Shown: positions 41,749 to 51,118, counted from the first letter of the stretch. The stretch is 64,000 nucleotides of DNA from Christiangramia sabulilitoris (GCF_007050985.1 NZ_VHSF01000001.1:1178001-1242000), one strand, 5' to 3'. The notes: generated by a model from the letters alone, not told the origin. Program-made: numbers and translations.

Positions 41749-42127
41749 TTTCTTTATTCAGAGGCTTTACACCCCCATTCATTTCACAGGTTGCGTTGAA
41801 GACGGCACCCGCCTCCACGGCAAGCTTACCGGCAATGACCTCACCTTCGATATTTGCAGGACTGCGCAGGGTTAGAATGTCTTTAACCAGCAGTTTGCCC
41901 TTAAAATTCCCCTCTATATCGGCACTTGTGCATTCCAGGGTACCATTAATAAGACCGCCTTTACTAATAACAACCTTTCCCGGTGTTTTTAAACTTCCTT
42001 CAAGCGTACCTTCGATTCTAAAACATCCTTTACCGGAAATTTCGCCTTTAATAACAGTACCTGCAGCAAGCCGGTTTTGTTCGTTTTGATTGGAGGAAGG
42101 TTTATTTTTCTTGGTCTCTGAAAACAT
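41729..42127 (-). CDS. Bactofilin (polymer-forming cytoskeletal protein)
   Basis: A 132-residue protein with a central beta-helix of regular five- to six-residue turns: GTVIKGEISGKGCFRIEGTL, SLKTPGKVVISKGGLINGTLEC core, ADIEGNFKGKLLVKD and ANIEGEVIAGKLAVEAGAVF. N- and C-termini are polar and short. Bactofilins polymerise without nucleotide and position envelope machinery at the membrane. It sits between sprE (11 bases) and the AtpZ-like gene (20-base overlap), so it is expressed with a gliding/secretion gene and ATP synthase accessories. Confidence 0.92.
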   Translation of the reverse strand: MFSETKKNKPSSNQNEQNRLAAGTVIKGEISGKGCFRIEGTLEGSLKTPGKVVISKGGLINGTLECTSADIEGNFKGKLLVKDILTLRSPANIEGEVIAGKLAVEAGAVFNATCEMNGGVKPLNKENEKRSA

Positions 42128-42138
42128 GATAGCAGGGT

Positions 42139-44670
42139 TTAGAAATTGTCCAGAAAACTTCTTAAAGTTTTCTTAATTTGTACAATTCTATAATTTTCTG
42201 CCGACATGACAAAAGACTCCCTCTCTATTTTATACTTTTTATTTTTCTGTAATAACTCCTGGAAGCCCAGACCTCTGGATTTATCAGAGAATCCATGAAC
42301 CACAACAAAATTCTGTTCAACATCATAAATATCTACAGAAACCTTTAATTTATTGTAGTCTAAATCTGACAAGGATTTTTCTATGGTCATTTTCAGTTCT
42401 TTAGCTTCTTCCTTTTTCTCTTTATCGAGAGGATAGACCAGCTTAAAATTATTTTGAAGACTATCTGCAACGAATTCCAGTTGTTTTAATTCCCGTATAC
42501 TAGTGTTGAGTGTATTCTGCGCCTTTTGTCCTTCAGAAGATTGCGGATAAGTCACTGCCAGATAATTCAGCGCCTGCTCATAGGCATCTAATCCCATTAA
42601 CCTGGCTACCGCCCGTGCTTTTAAAAGTTCCAGTTTTGGAACTATTGGATCCCCGGTAAGCCGCGAAACATATTCATTAGCCTGATCTATTACTTCCTGG
42701 TATTCCTGTTCCTCGTATTTTCTAAAAAGAGCCTTATACAGAACTTCAGGGCTGTTCTCATCTGTTTGGATACTCTCAGGGTTTCTGATAAAGGCAGCAT
42801 ACCGTGAATCTGAATAATTCTGAAGTATATCATTTTTCATCACCTCCCGGGCTTCGAAATTCTCCTGGGCACCGTAGATGTTGTAAAGATTATATTTTGC
42901 AGGAAGAATAAGACGTTCCTGGGGATCATTATCCAGCAGAAACTCCAGTTTTTCTGCAGCGAGGTCGTATTCCTTATAATTTTCATTATAAATCACGCCC
43001 AATTGAAAATAAGCCAGGTTTCTTTGCGTCGCCAGGCTATCCAAAACAGATCGTTCTCCGGGAATCTGATTTATATAGGTCATCGGATCATAAAAAGGAT
43101 CGTTATCTAGGTTGATATCCATCAAAGTACCCCGAGCATTTATAGAGCTTTGATTTAAAGCGGTAGAGCCCCATCTCCAGTTATCCTTTAGTTCTCTGGT
43201 CCCCCAGATACGCAGAAATTCCTGGGCTCCCCTGGAAACACGCAATGGATTGTAGAAATAAAATGAATTACCTTCACCTGCAGGTGGCAATCCTGCCGAT
43301 GGAAAATTATTCTCGGGCCCTATACTGGCCGTGTAAACCGGTAATTCTCCCTCCTCAATATCTTTCATGGCCTTCTCCCTAAGATCATTCGTATATTTGG
43401 TAAAATAGGCCAGTAACTCGTCTTCAGACAGGCTGGAAAGTTTTAGAATACTATCGGTTTCCTCTGCGATCTTCTCAAATTTAATTACATCCTCAAGGTT
43501 GGTTCTTTTCTTTTTAATAATTCTGTATTCCAAAAGACCGGGTGACATGAAAGTAAGGGTACTATCATAATATTTACCTGCTTCCTGATAGCTGGCCAGA
43601 TCAAAATTTATATCGGCAAGGATTTCGTAATTAATTGATTTCAGGAAAACATCACTGGAAGGCGATCTCAGCGATTTATTGTAATATTCTATGGCCAGGT
43701 CTGTAGAGTCAAGTTTCTGGTAATATTCACCCAGCTGAAAATATATTTTATCAAGGTAAGGCCGGTTTTCCCTGTCTTTTTCGAGTTCTGTGAGTAACTC
43801 CAGTAAATATTGATCATTCCCGGAATCTTTATTAAAATTTCTAGCCTTTTGAATATAGGCATTCACATAATAAATACGTGGAGATTTGCGATGTAGCTCA
43901 ATAACCTCATCAAAAGCCGCATTGGCTTTGGATTCCTCTCCCAGCCTTTCATAAAGCTGACCGAGAATATAATAATATCTTCCTTTTTCAGCATTCTTAC
44001 CTGTAAATTCAGCCGCATTCCTCAGGGGCACTGTGGCAGAATCTATATAGGTGAGATTAATATAGGCCTGCGCCAGGCTCGCATTCGCATCTGCCACATC
44101 CTGGTCTTCAATTCTGTCTGAATCAAGGATCTTTTTCAGGTTTTTGATCGCAAGTTTTTCGTTGCCAATCCTCACGTTCGTTTTTTCCCTCCAGATACGG
44201 GCATGATTTATATTATCACTGGCGGGATAGCGATAAAGAATATAATTGAAAGCATCAAGTGCCGGGATAAAACGCTGATCGAAATATCTCGCTTTTCCCA
44301 GGAGAAGATATGCATCATCCATTTTTGGATTACGCTCCTTTCCCTTGATCTGCATGGAATGTTTTTGAATTGCTTTAACCGCTTTTTCTTCGGCTCTGCC
44401 AAAATTCTGGTTTCTGATGCTGTCTGGAAGAATGATCTTATCATCTACGTCCAGGCGCTCTACCGGCAGGATGTCCCAGTAATTATCCGCATAATTCTGG
44501 TTGATCTCCTCTTTGCCCTGCTCAAAAGCTACTTCGCCATTGTAGAGGGTATTATATTCGGCCGTAACGGCGTGATAATTCCGGTTTATAAATGAATCTT
44601 TCTTTCGGGAACAGCTAAAAACAGCTGCCGAAAGTATGAGAAAAAGAGTATAACGGGTAAACCTATTCAA
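42139..44670 (-). CDS. sprE: SprE/PorW-type TPR lipoprotein of type IX secretion and gliding
   Basis: An 843-residue lipoprotein (lipobox AVFSC, Cys20, then SRKKDSF) with N-terminal NRNYHAVTAEYNTLYNGEVAF, a pattern characteristic of SprE/PorW, and many TPR-like helix pairs (MDDAYLLLGKARYFDQRFIPALDAF core, YYILGQLYERLGEESKANAAFDEVI core, NLAYFQLGVIYNENYKEYDLAAEKLEFLL core). PorW/SprE links the outer-membrane translocon to the PorLM motor in T9SS. Its place upstream of the ATP synthase genes matches my recollection of the Flavobacterium johnsoniae order. The C-terminal 120 residues form a mixed alpha/beta domain. Confidence 0.9.
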   Translation of the reverse strand: MNRFTRYTLFLILSAAVFSCSRKKDSFINRNYHAVTAEYNTLYNGEVAFEQGKEEINQNYADNYWDILPVERLDVDDKIILPDSIRNQNFGRAEEKAVKAIQKHSMQIKGKERNPKMDDAYLLLGKARYFDQRFIPALDAFNYILYRYPASDNINHARIWREKTNVRIGNEKLAIKNLKKILDSDRIEDQDVADANASLAQAYINLTYIDSATVPLRNAAEFTGKNAEKGRYYYILGQLYERLGEESKANAAFDEVIELHRKSPRIYYVNAYIQKARNFNKDSGNDQYLLELLTELEKDRENRPYLDKIYFQLGEYYQKLDSTDLAIEYYNKSLRSPSSDVFLKSINYEILADINFDLASYQEAGKYYDSTLTFMSPGLLEYRIIKKKRTNLEDVIKFEKIAEETDSILKLSSLSEDELLAYFTKYTNDLREKAMKDIEEGELPVYTASIGPENNFPSAGLPPAGEGNSFYFYNPLRVSRGAQEFLRIWGTRELKDNWRWGSTALNQSSINARGTLMDINLDNDPFYDPMTYINQIPGERSVLDSLATQRNLAYFQLGVIYNENYKEYDLAAEKLEFLLDNDPQERLILPAKYNLYNIYGAQENFEAREVMKNDILQNYSDSRYAAFIRNPESIQTDENSPEVLYKALFRKYEEQEYQEVIDQANEYVSRLTGDPIVPKLELLKARAVARLMGLDAYEQALNYLAVTYPQSSEGQKAQNTLNTSIRELKQLEFVADSLQNNFKLVYPLDKEKKEEAKELKMTIEKSLSDLDYNKLKVSVDIYDVEQNFVVVHGFSDKSRGLGFQELLQKNKKYKIERESFVMSAENYRIVQIKKTLRSFLDNF

Positions 44671-44766
44671 ACTGAACCTTTTATGGGTATCATGAATAAC
44701 TTTGATACAGCTAGTTTAGTATGTAAAAGTAAACTTCTTTTTCTAAAGTCCAATAAACGGCAATTA

Positions 44767-45477
44767 CTAGATTTGGGTGACCTCGGCAGAAAAGTAAGCT
44801 TCCAGTTCGTTCAGGGTAGCTTCTGAAGTCTCCAGGTCACGTACAATCACACCTTTATCCAGGACGACGATCCTTTCACATACTTCAGTCACATGAATAA
44901 GATCATGACTGGAGATCAAGATCGTTGTACCTGAAGTCTGAGAAAGACTTTTTAGTAATTGCTTTAACCTGATCTGGGTTGTTGGATCAAGATTAGCAAA
45001 AGGCTCATCGAGAATAACAACTTCAGGGTTACCAATCAAAGCTGCTACAATTCCAACTTTCTTCTGGTTTCCTTTGGAAAGGTCCCGGAGATATTTTTTT
45101 CTGCCTATAATCTCCCCGTTGAAAAGGTCTTCAAACTGGATAAGAAATGAATCAATATCAGCTTTATTCTGGTTTCTAAGCTCTCCGATAAAATAGAAAT
45201 ATTCCTCTGGCGTGAGGTAACCAATCAAAAAGCTTTCATCAATGAAGGAATTGGTAAAAGGTTTCCAATCTTCACTCTCACTTACGGTTATATCCTTGTT
45301 GAAGATATTTCCGGAAGTTGGTTCAATAAGATCTAATAAAAGACTAAAAAAAGTGGTTTTCCCGGCGCCGTTGTTTCCAACCAGGCCAAAATTCTGTCCA
45401 GACGGAATATCAAGATGCTCAATATCCAGCACTTTAGTGCCATTATATACTTTCGAAAGATTCGTTGCTGTAATCAT
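44767..45477 (-). CDS. ABC transporter ATP-binding protein
   Basis: A 236-residue ATPase. Walker A is GLVGNNGAGKTTFF (about residues 31-44), the signature is DLSKGNQKKVG, Walker B is VVILDEPFANLDP and the switch His is in ILISSHDL. The order and short C-terminus are those of ABC-2-type exporters. The permease gene lies 10 bases upstream on the same strand. Substrate unknown. Confidence 0.95.
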   Translation of the reverse strand: MITATNLSKVYNGTKVLDIEHLDIPSGQNFGLVGNNGAGKTTFFSLLLDLIEPTSGNIFNKDITVSESEDWKPFTNSFIDESFLIGYLTPEEYFYFIGELRNQNKADIDSFLIQFEDLFNGEIIGRKKYLRDLSKGNQKKVGIVAALIGNPEVVILDEPFANLDPTTQIRLKQLLKSLSQTSGTTILISSHDLIHVTEVCERIVVLDKGVIVRDLETSEATLNELEAYFSAEVTQI

Positions 45478-45487
45478 GATAAATTTT

Positions 45488-46972
45488 TTAGTCTCCTTTT
45501 TGTTTAAATCCCTGTATCATTACATATTTTCTTCGGCGGTACCGTTGAGCCAGATAGGTAAGCAGGGCTGGTCTTAAAATAAGTCCGATAATTCCAAGCC
45601 CGGCTAAAACGCCAACTGCAACTTCATAATTAATAAACTTATTAATAATCCAGAAGAAAAATATTGGCACCAGTAATAAAGGTAAACCAACCAGCCATTG
45701 CGAGGCTCCGGTACCCTGGTAGTTCATAAAAGGACTTTTATCCAGGTCGATTCTCTTTTTGTTGAAAGACCCTGAAAATAACAAAAGAGGTATATTCACC
45801 CCCATATTGTAAATAGCGCAGGCAAGGTTAAGCAATAAAATGTTCCATCCAAAATAGACATAGGGAGTAGATAATATCGCCAGGACCACCACGCTAAAGG
45901 TTATAAGTCCCATTTTAGAAGCCAGATATTGCCTCATCGGGATATTCTGTGCCATGATCATAGGGTAATAAGATGCATCCCAGGATGGGATAAACTGCCC
46001 GAAATTGATCATAAAAATACCGGTGATGAATATTCCCACAAATACGAAAAATGCCGGCATATCCTGGTAAGTATCATTGGGGTAGAATATTAAACCATAG
46101 GCCAGGAATATGAAAGAAAGATATATCGTGGTTTTTGGTCTTTTATTTCGCCAGATCAATTTCAGATCCTGCTGAAGAAAGGGTGCGATACTCCCAAATC
46201 TTTTAGTCCAGCCAAATTCCTTGGTGTTCACCGTCTTATTTTTCCCTTTCAACCCGGAATCAAGGTAGAATTTACTCTTTAAATTCTGAAAGTTCCAGCT
46301 ATAAAGCATTACCAGCAATACAACAGGAACCAGGAACAGTATTGGGAATTCCAATACATAATTTAAAAGACTTCCGAAGTAAGCGGTAATATCAAATATT
46401 CCCAGATAGTCCAGTAAAGCGATCCCAATACCAACAATTACAATAGGAATAAGTGCTTTGAGGTTCTCAGTAAAGCGTTTCTTGATAATGAAATTGAAGT
46501 AGTTCATACAAAGTGTGGTCGCATACATGGCGGCCATCCAGGCAATCATATCGCCTGCCGCGTAACCTTCTTTGAGAATACTGTATAGGGTAAAAGGAAT
46601 GATCAATAATAAAGGCAGAAAATTATAGAATGAGAAAAGAGATTTGATCAAAACATAATTCACCACTTTAGACCTTTTAATAGGTAATACCATAAGCGGC
46701 TTAATATCCATCACAGGCAGGGTTTGCAGCATAAACCTGAATAAGAGGTCGAAGGTGAAATATACCAGTGCAAAATTATTTACGATCACCAGGGGATCCT
46801 GCCCTGGATATACCTTTTTAAGAATTGGAAAAAGGGCAACACCAAAAAACAGGAACATTGCCGAGAAGTATAAAGCAAGAAATGCCATCAGGATCTTAAG
46901 ACCCAGACTTTTTCCAAAACTGGCCGATCTTAGAAAGGATTTCCATTCGAGCCAGGTAAATTTTCTGAACAT
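45488..46972 (-). CDS. ABC transporter permease, DUF5687 family
   Basis: A 494-residue membrane protein with about 12 hydrophobic helices grouped in two halves (for example LGLKILMAFLALYFSAMFLFF near 25-45 and VLAGLGIIGLILRPALLTYL near the end). The N-terminus MFRKFTWLEWKSFLRSASFGKS is typical of DUF5687, and LPVMDIKPLMVLPIKRSKVVNY of ABC-2 exporters from Bacteroidota. It is followed 10 bases later by its ATPase. Substrate cannot be inferred. It is divergent from the reductase gene at 47068. Confidence 0.9.
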   Translation of the reverse strand: MFRKFTWLEWKSFLRSASFGKSLGLKILMAFLALYFSAMFLFFGVALFPILKKVYPGQDPLVIVNNFALVYFTFDLLFRFMLQTLPVMDIKPLMVLPIKRSKVVNYVLIKSLFSFYNFLPLLLIIPFTLYSILKEGYAAGDMIAWMAAMYATTLCMNYFNFIIKKRFTENLKALIPIVIVGIGIALLDYLGIFDITAYFGSLLNYVLEFPILFLVPVVLLVMLYSWNFQNLKSKFYLDSGLKGKNKTVNTKEFGWTKRFGSIAPFLQQDLKLIWRNKRPKTTIYLSFIFLAYGLIFYPNDTYQDMPAFFVFVGIFITGIFMINFGQFIPSWDASYYPMIMAQNIPMRQYLASKMGLITFSVVVLAILSTPYVYFGWNILLLNLACAIYNMGVNIPLLLFSGSFNKKRIDLDKSPFMNYQGTGASQWLVGLPLLLVPIFFFWIINKFINYEVAVGVLAGLGIIGLILRPALLTYLAQRYRRRKYVMIQGFKQKGD

Positions 46973-47042
46973 AAATACTGTATTTGGTTAATTGGTATGG
47001 AAATTTAAACTTTTGTTACATTTTTAAAAGCATCAGACTTTG

Positions 47043-47050
47043 TATTTTTG
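47043..47050 (+). promoter_or_regulatory. -7 promoter element for the 2Fe-2S reductase gene
   Basis: TATTTTTG followed by C, 17 bases before the ATG; exact to TANNTTTG. A TTG at 47013-47015 is 27 bases upstream, slightly beyond the usual range. Confidence 0.45.
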
Positions 47051-47067
47051 CGCACAAATAAAAAATA

Positions 47068-48117
47068 ATGAGCAAGTTCTATCCGCTTAAAATAAAGGAA
47101 ATAATTCGTGAAACTTCCCAGGCGGTAAGTTTATCTTTTGATATCCCCGAAAATCTGATAGAGGAATTTAGTTTTTCTGCAGGTCAATATATTACCATCA
47201 AAACCGAAGCTGACGGTGAAGAGATACGCAGGGCATATTCCCTGTGTTCCGCTCCAAATTCAGATGAGTTCAAAGTAACTGTAAAAGAAGTTGAAGGCGG
47301 CCGATTCTCTGTTATAGCCAATAATAAGCTGGTTGCCGGCGATATTCTCCAGGTACATCCTCCGGAAGGAAAATTTGTATTTGAGCCAGGAGATAAAATA
47401 AAAAATTATGCGGCTTTTGCTGCAGGAAGTGGGATCACCCCGGTTTTGTCTATTATAAAATCTGTATTAAGAGACGAACCTCACAGCAAATTTGTGCTTA
47501 CCTACGGTAACAAATCCATAGACGATACCATATTCTTTAAAGAACTATTGAAACTTCAGGCCGAATTCCCGCACAGGCTATTCGTGGAGTTCATCTATAG
47601 CCGTACCCGCGAGGATAATGCACATTTTGGGCGTATAGAGACCAGCACGGTAAATTATATCGTTAAGAATAAATTCAAAGATCATCCTTTCGATAAATTT
47701 TATTTGTGTGGTCCCGAGTCCATGATCAACCACGTATCTGAAGTTCTACTGGCTAACGGAGTTAAAAAAGAACAGATCCTTTTTGAACTCTTTACCACCA
47801 CCGATGAAGAAAAAGAGATACAGGGTGATACCGATGGTGCTACCCAGGTGACTATACTTGTAGATGATGAGGAGTACACCTTTTCTATGGATAGAAAATC
47901 TGTTGTTCTGGATGAAGCTCTGGAGAATGATATCGATGTTCCCTATTCCTGCCAGGGTGGAATTTGCAGTAGCTGCATGGCCAGGATTACTGAAGGTAAA
48001 GCTGAAATGAGTAAGAACCAGATCCTTACAGATGAGGAGATAGAAGAAGGTTTTGTGCTAACCTGCCAGGCGCATCCAACAACTCCTACCCTAAAAGTAG
48101 ATTTTGATGATGTTTAA
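47068..48117 (+). CDS. FAD/NAD(P)H and 2Fe-2S oxidoreductase, PaaE-like
   Basis: A 349-residue reductase of the ferredoxin-NADP reductase superfamily. The FAD motif is RRAYSLCS (Arg54/55, Tyr57, Ser58), the nucleotide site is AAGSGITPVLSII (about 117-129) with YLCGPESMI later, and the C-terminal plant-type ferredoxin domain carries Cys295, Cys300, Cys303 and Cys333 (CQGGICSSC motif). This order matches PaaE, the reductase of phenylacetyl-CoA epoxidase, but no paaABCD genes are here, so it may serve another oxygenase or desaturase. It is a single gene, 3 bases from the convergent GT9 gene. Confidence 0.9.
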   Translation: MSKFYPLKIKEIIRETSQAVSLSFDIPENLIEEFSFSAGQYITIKTEADGEEIRRAYSLCSAPNSDEFKVTVKEVEGGRFSVIANNKLVAGDILQVHPPEGKFVFEPGDKIKNYAAFAAGSGITPVLSIIKSVLRDEPHSKFVLTYGNKSIDDTIFFKELLKLQAEFPHRLFVEFIYSRTREDNAHFGRIETSTVNYIVKNKFKDHPFDKFYLCGPESMINHVSEVLLANGVKKEQILFELFTTTDEEKEIQGDTDGATQVTILVDDEEYTFSMDRKSVVLDEALENDIDVPYSCQGGICSSCMARITEGKAEMSKNQILTDEEIEEGFVLTCQAHPTTPTLKVDFDDV

Positions 48118-48120
48118 TCT

Positions 48121-49188
48121 TTAAAGATTATCCAGGATCTTAGCAATAACATTTTCCGGGGGTATGCTGCGCATGACGTCTTCGTAGCCCTCCGGAACTT
48201 TATCACCGTAGACCGAAGTTGGGATCTTGGGATATTTATCCAGGTCTGGCAGGATACAGTTTTCCATAGGCTGATTAAACGCTCTGAAACCAGCATAGGG
48301 ATGAGTTACCCCCCAGAGACTTATTACAGGAATTCCAAAGATAGCTGCCAGGTGAGCATTTCCGCTATCCATAGACACCATAGCATCCAGATTAGAAATT
48401 AAGCTTAACTCCTCTGCAAATCTGAGCTTTTTTACTACACTTATACAATTTTCAAACTTCTCTTCCCATTCTTCCAACTGTTCCTTTTCTGAATCGCCTC
48501 CTCCAAACATAATGATCCTGATGGTGGCCAGATCAGAAAGTTGAGACAATACCTTTTCCATCAGGTCTTTTGGATAGCACTTGGATTGATGTTGCGCAAA
48601 AGGAGCTACTCCGAGCCACTTCAAAGACTGCTTCCCAATTATTTCATATACAGAAGGCAGTAATTCCCTGCGTGCAGGTGGAGTATATTCTGAAAGATCT
48701 ATAGGATAGCCTAATTTTTCAAAAACATCAGCATAACGCTGGTGTGTGGATTTTAACTGGCGAAACTCCTTGTTGTTTTCTCTCGTTAAAGCCTTTTTTT
48801 GGGACCTTCCTTTATCGATCTGTTCGAATGGAATTCCGTAAAAATAGAAAAGCGACCTTAGTACATTGGTACGCAAAACGTCGTGTAAGTCTGCAACTGC
48901 GTCAATCTCTTCTTCCCGAAGTTCCCTGGCCAGTGTACCAAGACCCAGGACCCCTTCGTGAACACCGGTTAGATCTGCTTCGTAGATCCTTACATTAGAC
49001 AGGTGACTGAAAAGAGGGGCAAAAAAATTCCGGGTAAGCACAGTGATGGTGAGTTCAGGATATTTTTTTACCAAAACACTTAGAACGGGAACGATCATAG
49101 CGATATCACCCATGGCCGAAAATCTAATCACCAGGATGTGCTTTTCTTTTCCGCCGTTTTTAGCTAAAGAATTGCCGGAACCCTCCAT
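48121..49188 (-). CDS. Glycosyltransferase family 9 (heptosyltransferase-like)
   Basis: A 355-residue cytoplasmic, GT-B fold enzyme. It begins HILVIRFSAMGDIAMIVPVLSVL (residues about 17-39, the classical ADP-heptose:LPS family motif RxxxxGD), and the C-terminal half has LISNLDAMVSMDSGNAHLAAIFGIPVISLWGVTHP (core DSGNAHLAAIFGIP), which binds the nucleotide sugar. It probably adds a sugar to the LPS core. It is followed by nothing on its strand and preceded by the DUF4254 gene after 4 bases, a pairing seen across Bacteroidota. Confidence 0.93.
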   Translation of the reverse strand: MEGSGNSLAKNGGKEKHILVIRFSAMGDIAMIVPVLSVLVKKYPELTITVLTRNFFAPLFSHLSNVRIYEADLTGVHEGVLGLGTLARELREEEIDAVADLHDVLRTNVLRSLFYFYGIPFEQIDKGRSQKKALTRENNKEFRQLKSTHQRYADVFEKLGYPIDLSEYTPPARRELLPSVYEIIGKQSLKWLGVAPFAQHQSKCYPKDLMEKVLSQLSDLATIRIIMFGGGDSEKEQLEEWEEKFENCISVVKKLRFAEELSLISNLDAMVSMDSGNAHLAAIFGIPVISLWGVTHPYAGFRAFNQPMENCILPDLDKYPKIPTSVYGDKVPEGYEDVMRSIPPENVIAKILDNL

Positions 49189-49192
49189 AAAT

Positions 49193-49801
49193 CTATTTAT
49201 TACCTCGAAGAACCGGGTTTAACTCGTCGTCATTATACATCTTCATTTGCTTGTAGACTTTCATATATTTCTCGCCATTGGCGATATCTTCCAGCAATTG
49301 ATTGATCGCTGTAGAAAGGTCTACTCTCTGCTCAAGCAAAACATCGAGCTTGGCTTTGCACTTCATCTGGTGTTCCTGAGATGCATCCTCCCTGTTCGCC
49401 TCTTCATGCATATGATAGATCTTCAAGGCAAGAATTGACAGCCTGTCTATAGCCCAGGCAGGGCTTTCAGAATTAATAGTAGCATCTGTATTGGGCTGTA
49501 CATCTTTATATTTCTCAAGAAAATAACTATCAATATATTCAACAGTGTCTGTACGATCCTGGTTAGAAGCGTCTATCATTCTCTTTAGCTTCAAAGCTTC
49601 CACGGGATCGATGTTCTGGTCACGAATGATGTCTTCGTAATGCCATTGCACGGTATCTATCCAGCATTTTCTATATAAAAGGTGTTCTATAAGATTTTCT
49701 TCAGCGGTATACGGATTATTAAATTCCTGATCTACGCTGTCTTTTTCATGATACTTCTCAATTACTTCTCTAAAAATCGTGTTGGCCTTATCTGAAAACA
49801 T
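49193..49801 (-). CDS. DUF4254 protein
   Basis: A 202-residue soluble, mostly helical protein without signal peptide. The segments LIEHLLYRKCWIDTVQWHYEDIIRD (core HLLYRKCWIDTVQWHYED, about 36-53) and DPVEALKLKRMIDASNQDRTDTVEYID (core LKLKRMIDASNQDRTD) fit DUF4254; the histidine and Asn/Asp residues there are conserved-looking. The gene is 4 bases before the GT9 gene, a fixed pairing that suggests an LPS-core role, but no activity is known to me. A TATCTTTG element lies 64 bases upstream. Confidence 0.88.
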   Translation of the reverse strand: MFSDKANTIFREVIEKYHEKDSVDQEFNNPYTAEENLIEHLLYRKCWIDTVQWHYEDIIRDQNIDPVEALKLKRMIDASNQDRTDTVEYIDSYFLEKYKDVQPNTDATINSESPAWAIDRLSILALKIYHMHEEANREDASQEHQMKCKAKLDVLLEQRVDLSTAINQLLEDIANGEKYMKVYKQMKMYNDDELNPVLRGNK

Positions 49802-49865
49802 ATATTTTATTTCTTCTTTAACTATAATTATTAGTGTGTAACCACGGGCCCTGTAAACGCCTATG

Positions 49866-49873
49866 CAAAGATA
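49866..49873 (-). promoter_or_regulatory. -7 promoter element for the DUF4254-GT9 operon
   Basis: TATCTTTG followed by C on the - strand, 64 bases before the DUF4254 ATG. No TTG at the usual distance, so support is from the -7 box only. Confidence 0.35.
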
Positions 49874-49920
49874 TTATTTTTCAAAAGAGTAAACCTTAAA
49901 AGGGCTGTAAACATTCAGGT

Positions 49921-50844
49921 TTAAACGAAAAAAGCTAAAATTATCGGCATTAATATAAGGGTGGCCAGGATGATTTCCTTAAACAGTTTATCTCTTTTCC
50001 CGTCAAAATAGTTGGAAGAGATTATACTTAGAGGGACAAAGAAAAAGATTAGTTCGCTTCCATTCTTGTAAGGTGAAAAAATGGCTACAGCTGCAGAGAT
50101 CCCTAAGCTGAACAAGATCATACTAAGAACCGGCCTCCTGGTTATACTCGCCTTTTGGATTGCTGAAAAATACTGGAATAATGTCCAGAGCAACAGGCCA
50201 AGAAAAACGCTTAAGGGTATCAACATTCCAATTTCTCCATATTGGGAGAAATCAAAGTTGCTGGTCTGGTACCAGTCATTGAATGTATAGAAGCTATCAT
50301 TAGCAATTAAATGATAGCACACAGTGAGAAGAGCTACAGCAAGAAAAGCAGTTAGCGGCACGAGCCAGTTTTTAAATGCGGCAGCAAAATTTAGTATCGC
50401 CAGGAAAACCAGGATCAGGAATAAAACTGTCCAGAAATGGTAAAGTGTTGCAATACAGATCCAGAATGTAGCATCAAAGATCTTTTTTTGCACCGCGATA
50501 TGTGACTTTAAACTAACGATTCGTCGCAAACCAAAAAGCACACATAAATTCGCGATGATAATGGATTCATTTTGTAATAAACTTGAAAATGAGATACAAA
50601 AAAGCGCAAAAAGAAGGGTTTTATAGGCACTCCTTTTGGTGAGCTCATTCTTCTTTGCAATGAAATTCAACACAAGCAGACTCAAAACTAAAACAAGCAG
50701 AACTCCTGTTTTTTCCACCAGTTCCAACCAGTCAAAACCATTATTCCAATCATTGATATTGGCTCCAATGTAAAAAAGACTCATCAGTAAAATGATGACA
50801 GCAAGATTAAAAGGCTTGGATTTGCTAAAAAAGCTTGTTAGCAT
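49921..50844 (-). CDS. Multi-pass membrane protein, DUF6427-like
   Basis: A 307-residue integral membrane protein with about 8-9 hydrophobic helices (for example LAVIILLMSLFYIGANI near residues 14-30, TGVLLVLVLSLLVLNFIA near 46-63, FWICIATLYHFWTVLFLILVFLAIL core near 130-155 and SIISSNYFDGKRDKLFKEIILATLILM at the end). Family recalled as DUF6427, found mostly in Flavobacteriia; function unknown. It precedes the DUF4254-GT9 pair by 119 bases, so may be a separate unit, and is divergent from the small DUF6341-like gene. Confidence 0.82.
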   Translation of the reverse strand: MLTSFFSKSKPFNLAVIILLMSLFYIGANINDWNNGFDWLELVEKTGVLLVLVLSLLVLNFIAKKNELTKRSAYKTLLFALFCISFSSLLQNESIIIANLCVLFGLRRIVSLKSHIAVQKKIFDATFWICIATLYHFWTVLFLILVFLAILNFAAAFKNWLVPLTAFLAVALLTVCYHLIANDSFYTFNDWYQTSNFDFSQYGEIGMLIPLSVFLGLLLWTLFQYFSAIQKASITRRPVLSMILFSLGISAAVAIFSPYKNGSELIFFFVPLSIISSNYFDGKRDKLFKEIILATLILMPIILAFFV

Positions 50845-50864
50845 TGGCGTTTTTTATATTTTTG
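50835..50864 (+). promoter_or_regulatory. Promoter for the small DUF6341-like gene
   Basis: TTG at 50835-50837 and TATTTTTG at 50857-50864, spaced by 19 bases: a full match to the Bacteroidota/Flavobacterium promoter pattern. The ATG follows 23 bases after the -7 box. The TTG lies inside the first codons of the divergent DUF6427-like gene. Confidence 0.6.
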
Positions 50865-50887
50865 TAATCACAAATAAAGTTCAGACA

Positions 50888-51118
50888 ATGAAAGATTTTT
50901 TTGAGGGAATACAGTATGTTGTTGAATTGGTACTATTAAACCCACTTGACGAATTAAGATCACTTGAATTAGACTCCTGGTTTCTTGCTAATATCCTTAA
51001 CTGGGCATTCATGATCATTGGTTTCTTGGCTTTCCTTTACTGGATGAAGCAATTGAAAACTTTCAACGACAGGAATGAAGAAAACAGAGAATCTACTTCT
51101 CACTCCTTCCTAGGATAA
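50888..51118 (+). CDS. Small single-pass membrane protein, DUF6341-like
   Basis: A 76-residue protein starting at ATG 50888; the frame extends upstream into the divergent gene, but the promoter at 50835-50864 excludes that. [32 protein letters not shown] is amphipathic and precedes one membrane helix (about residues 36-53, [18 protein letters not shown]), with a charged tail ([10 protein letters not shown]). Recalled as DUF6341; function unknown. It is convergent with purD and the ends overlap by 9 bases. Confidence 0.78.
   Translation: MKDFFEGIQYVVELVLLNPLDELRSLELDSWFLANILNWAFMIIGFLAFLYWMKQLKTFNDRNEENRESTSHSFLG

Noticed and set aside
50792-50887. Upstream extension of the small DUF6341-like gene
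   Set aside because: It overlaps the promoter box and the start of the divergent gene; ATG 50888 is supported by the promoter at 50835-50864.
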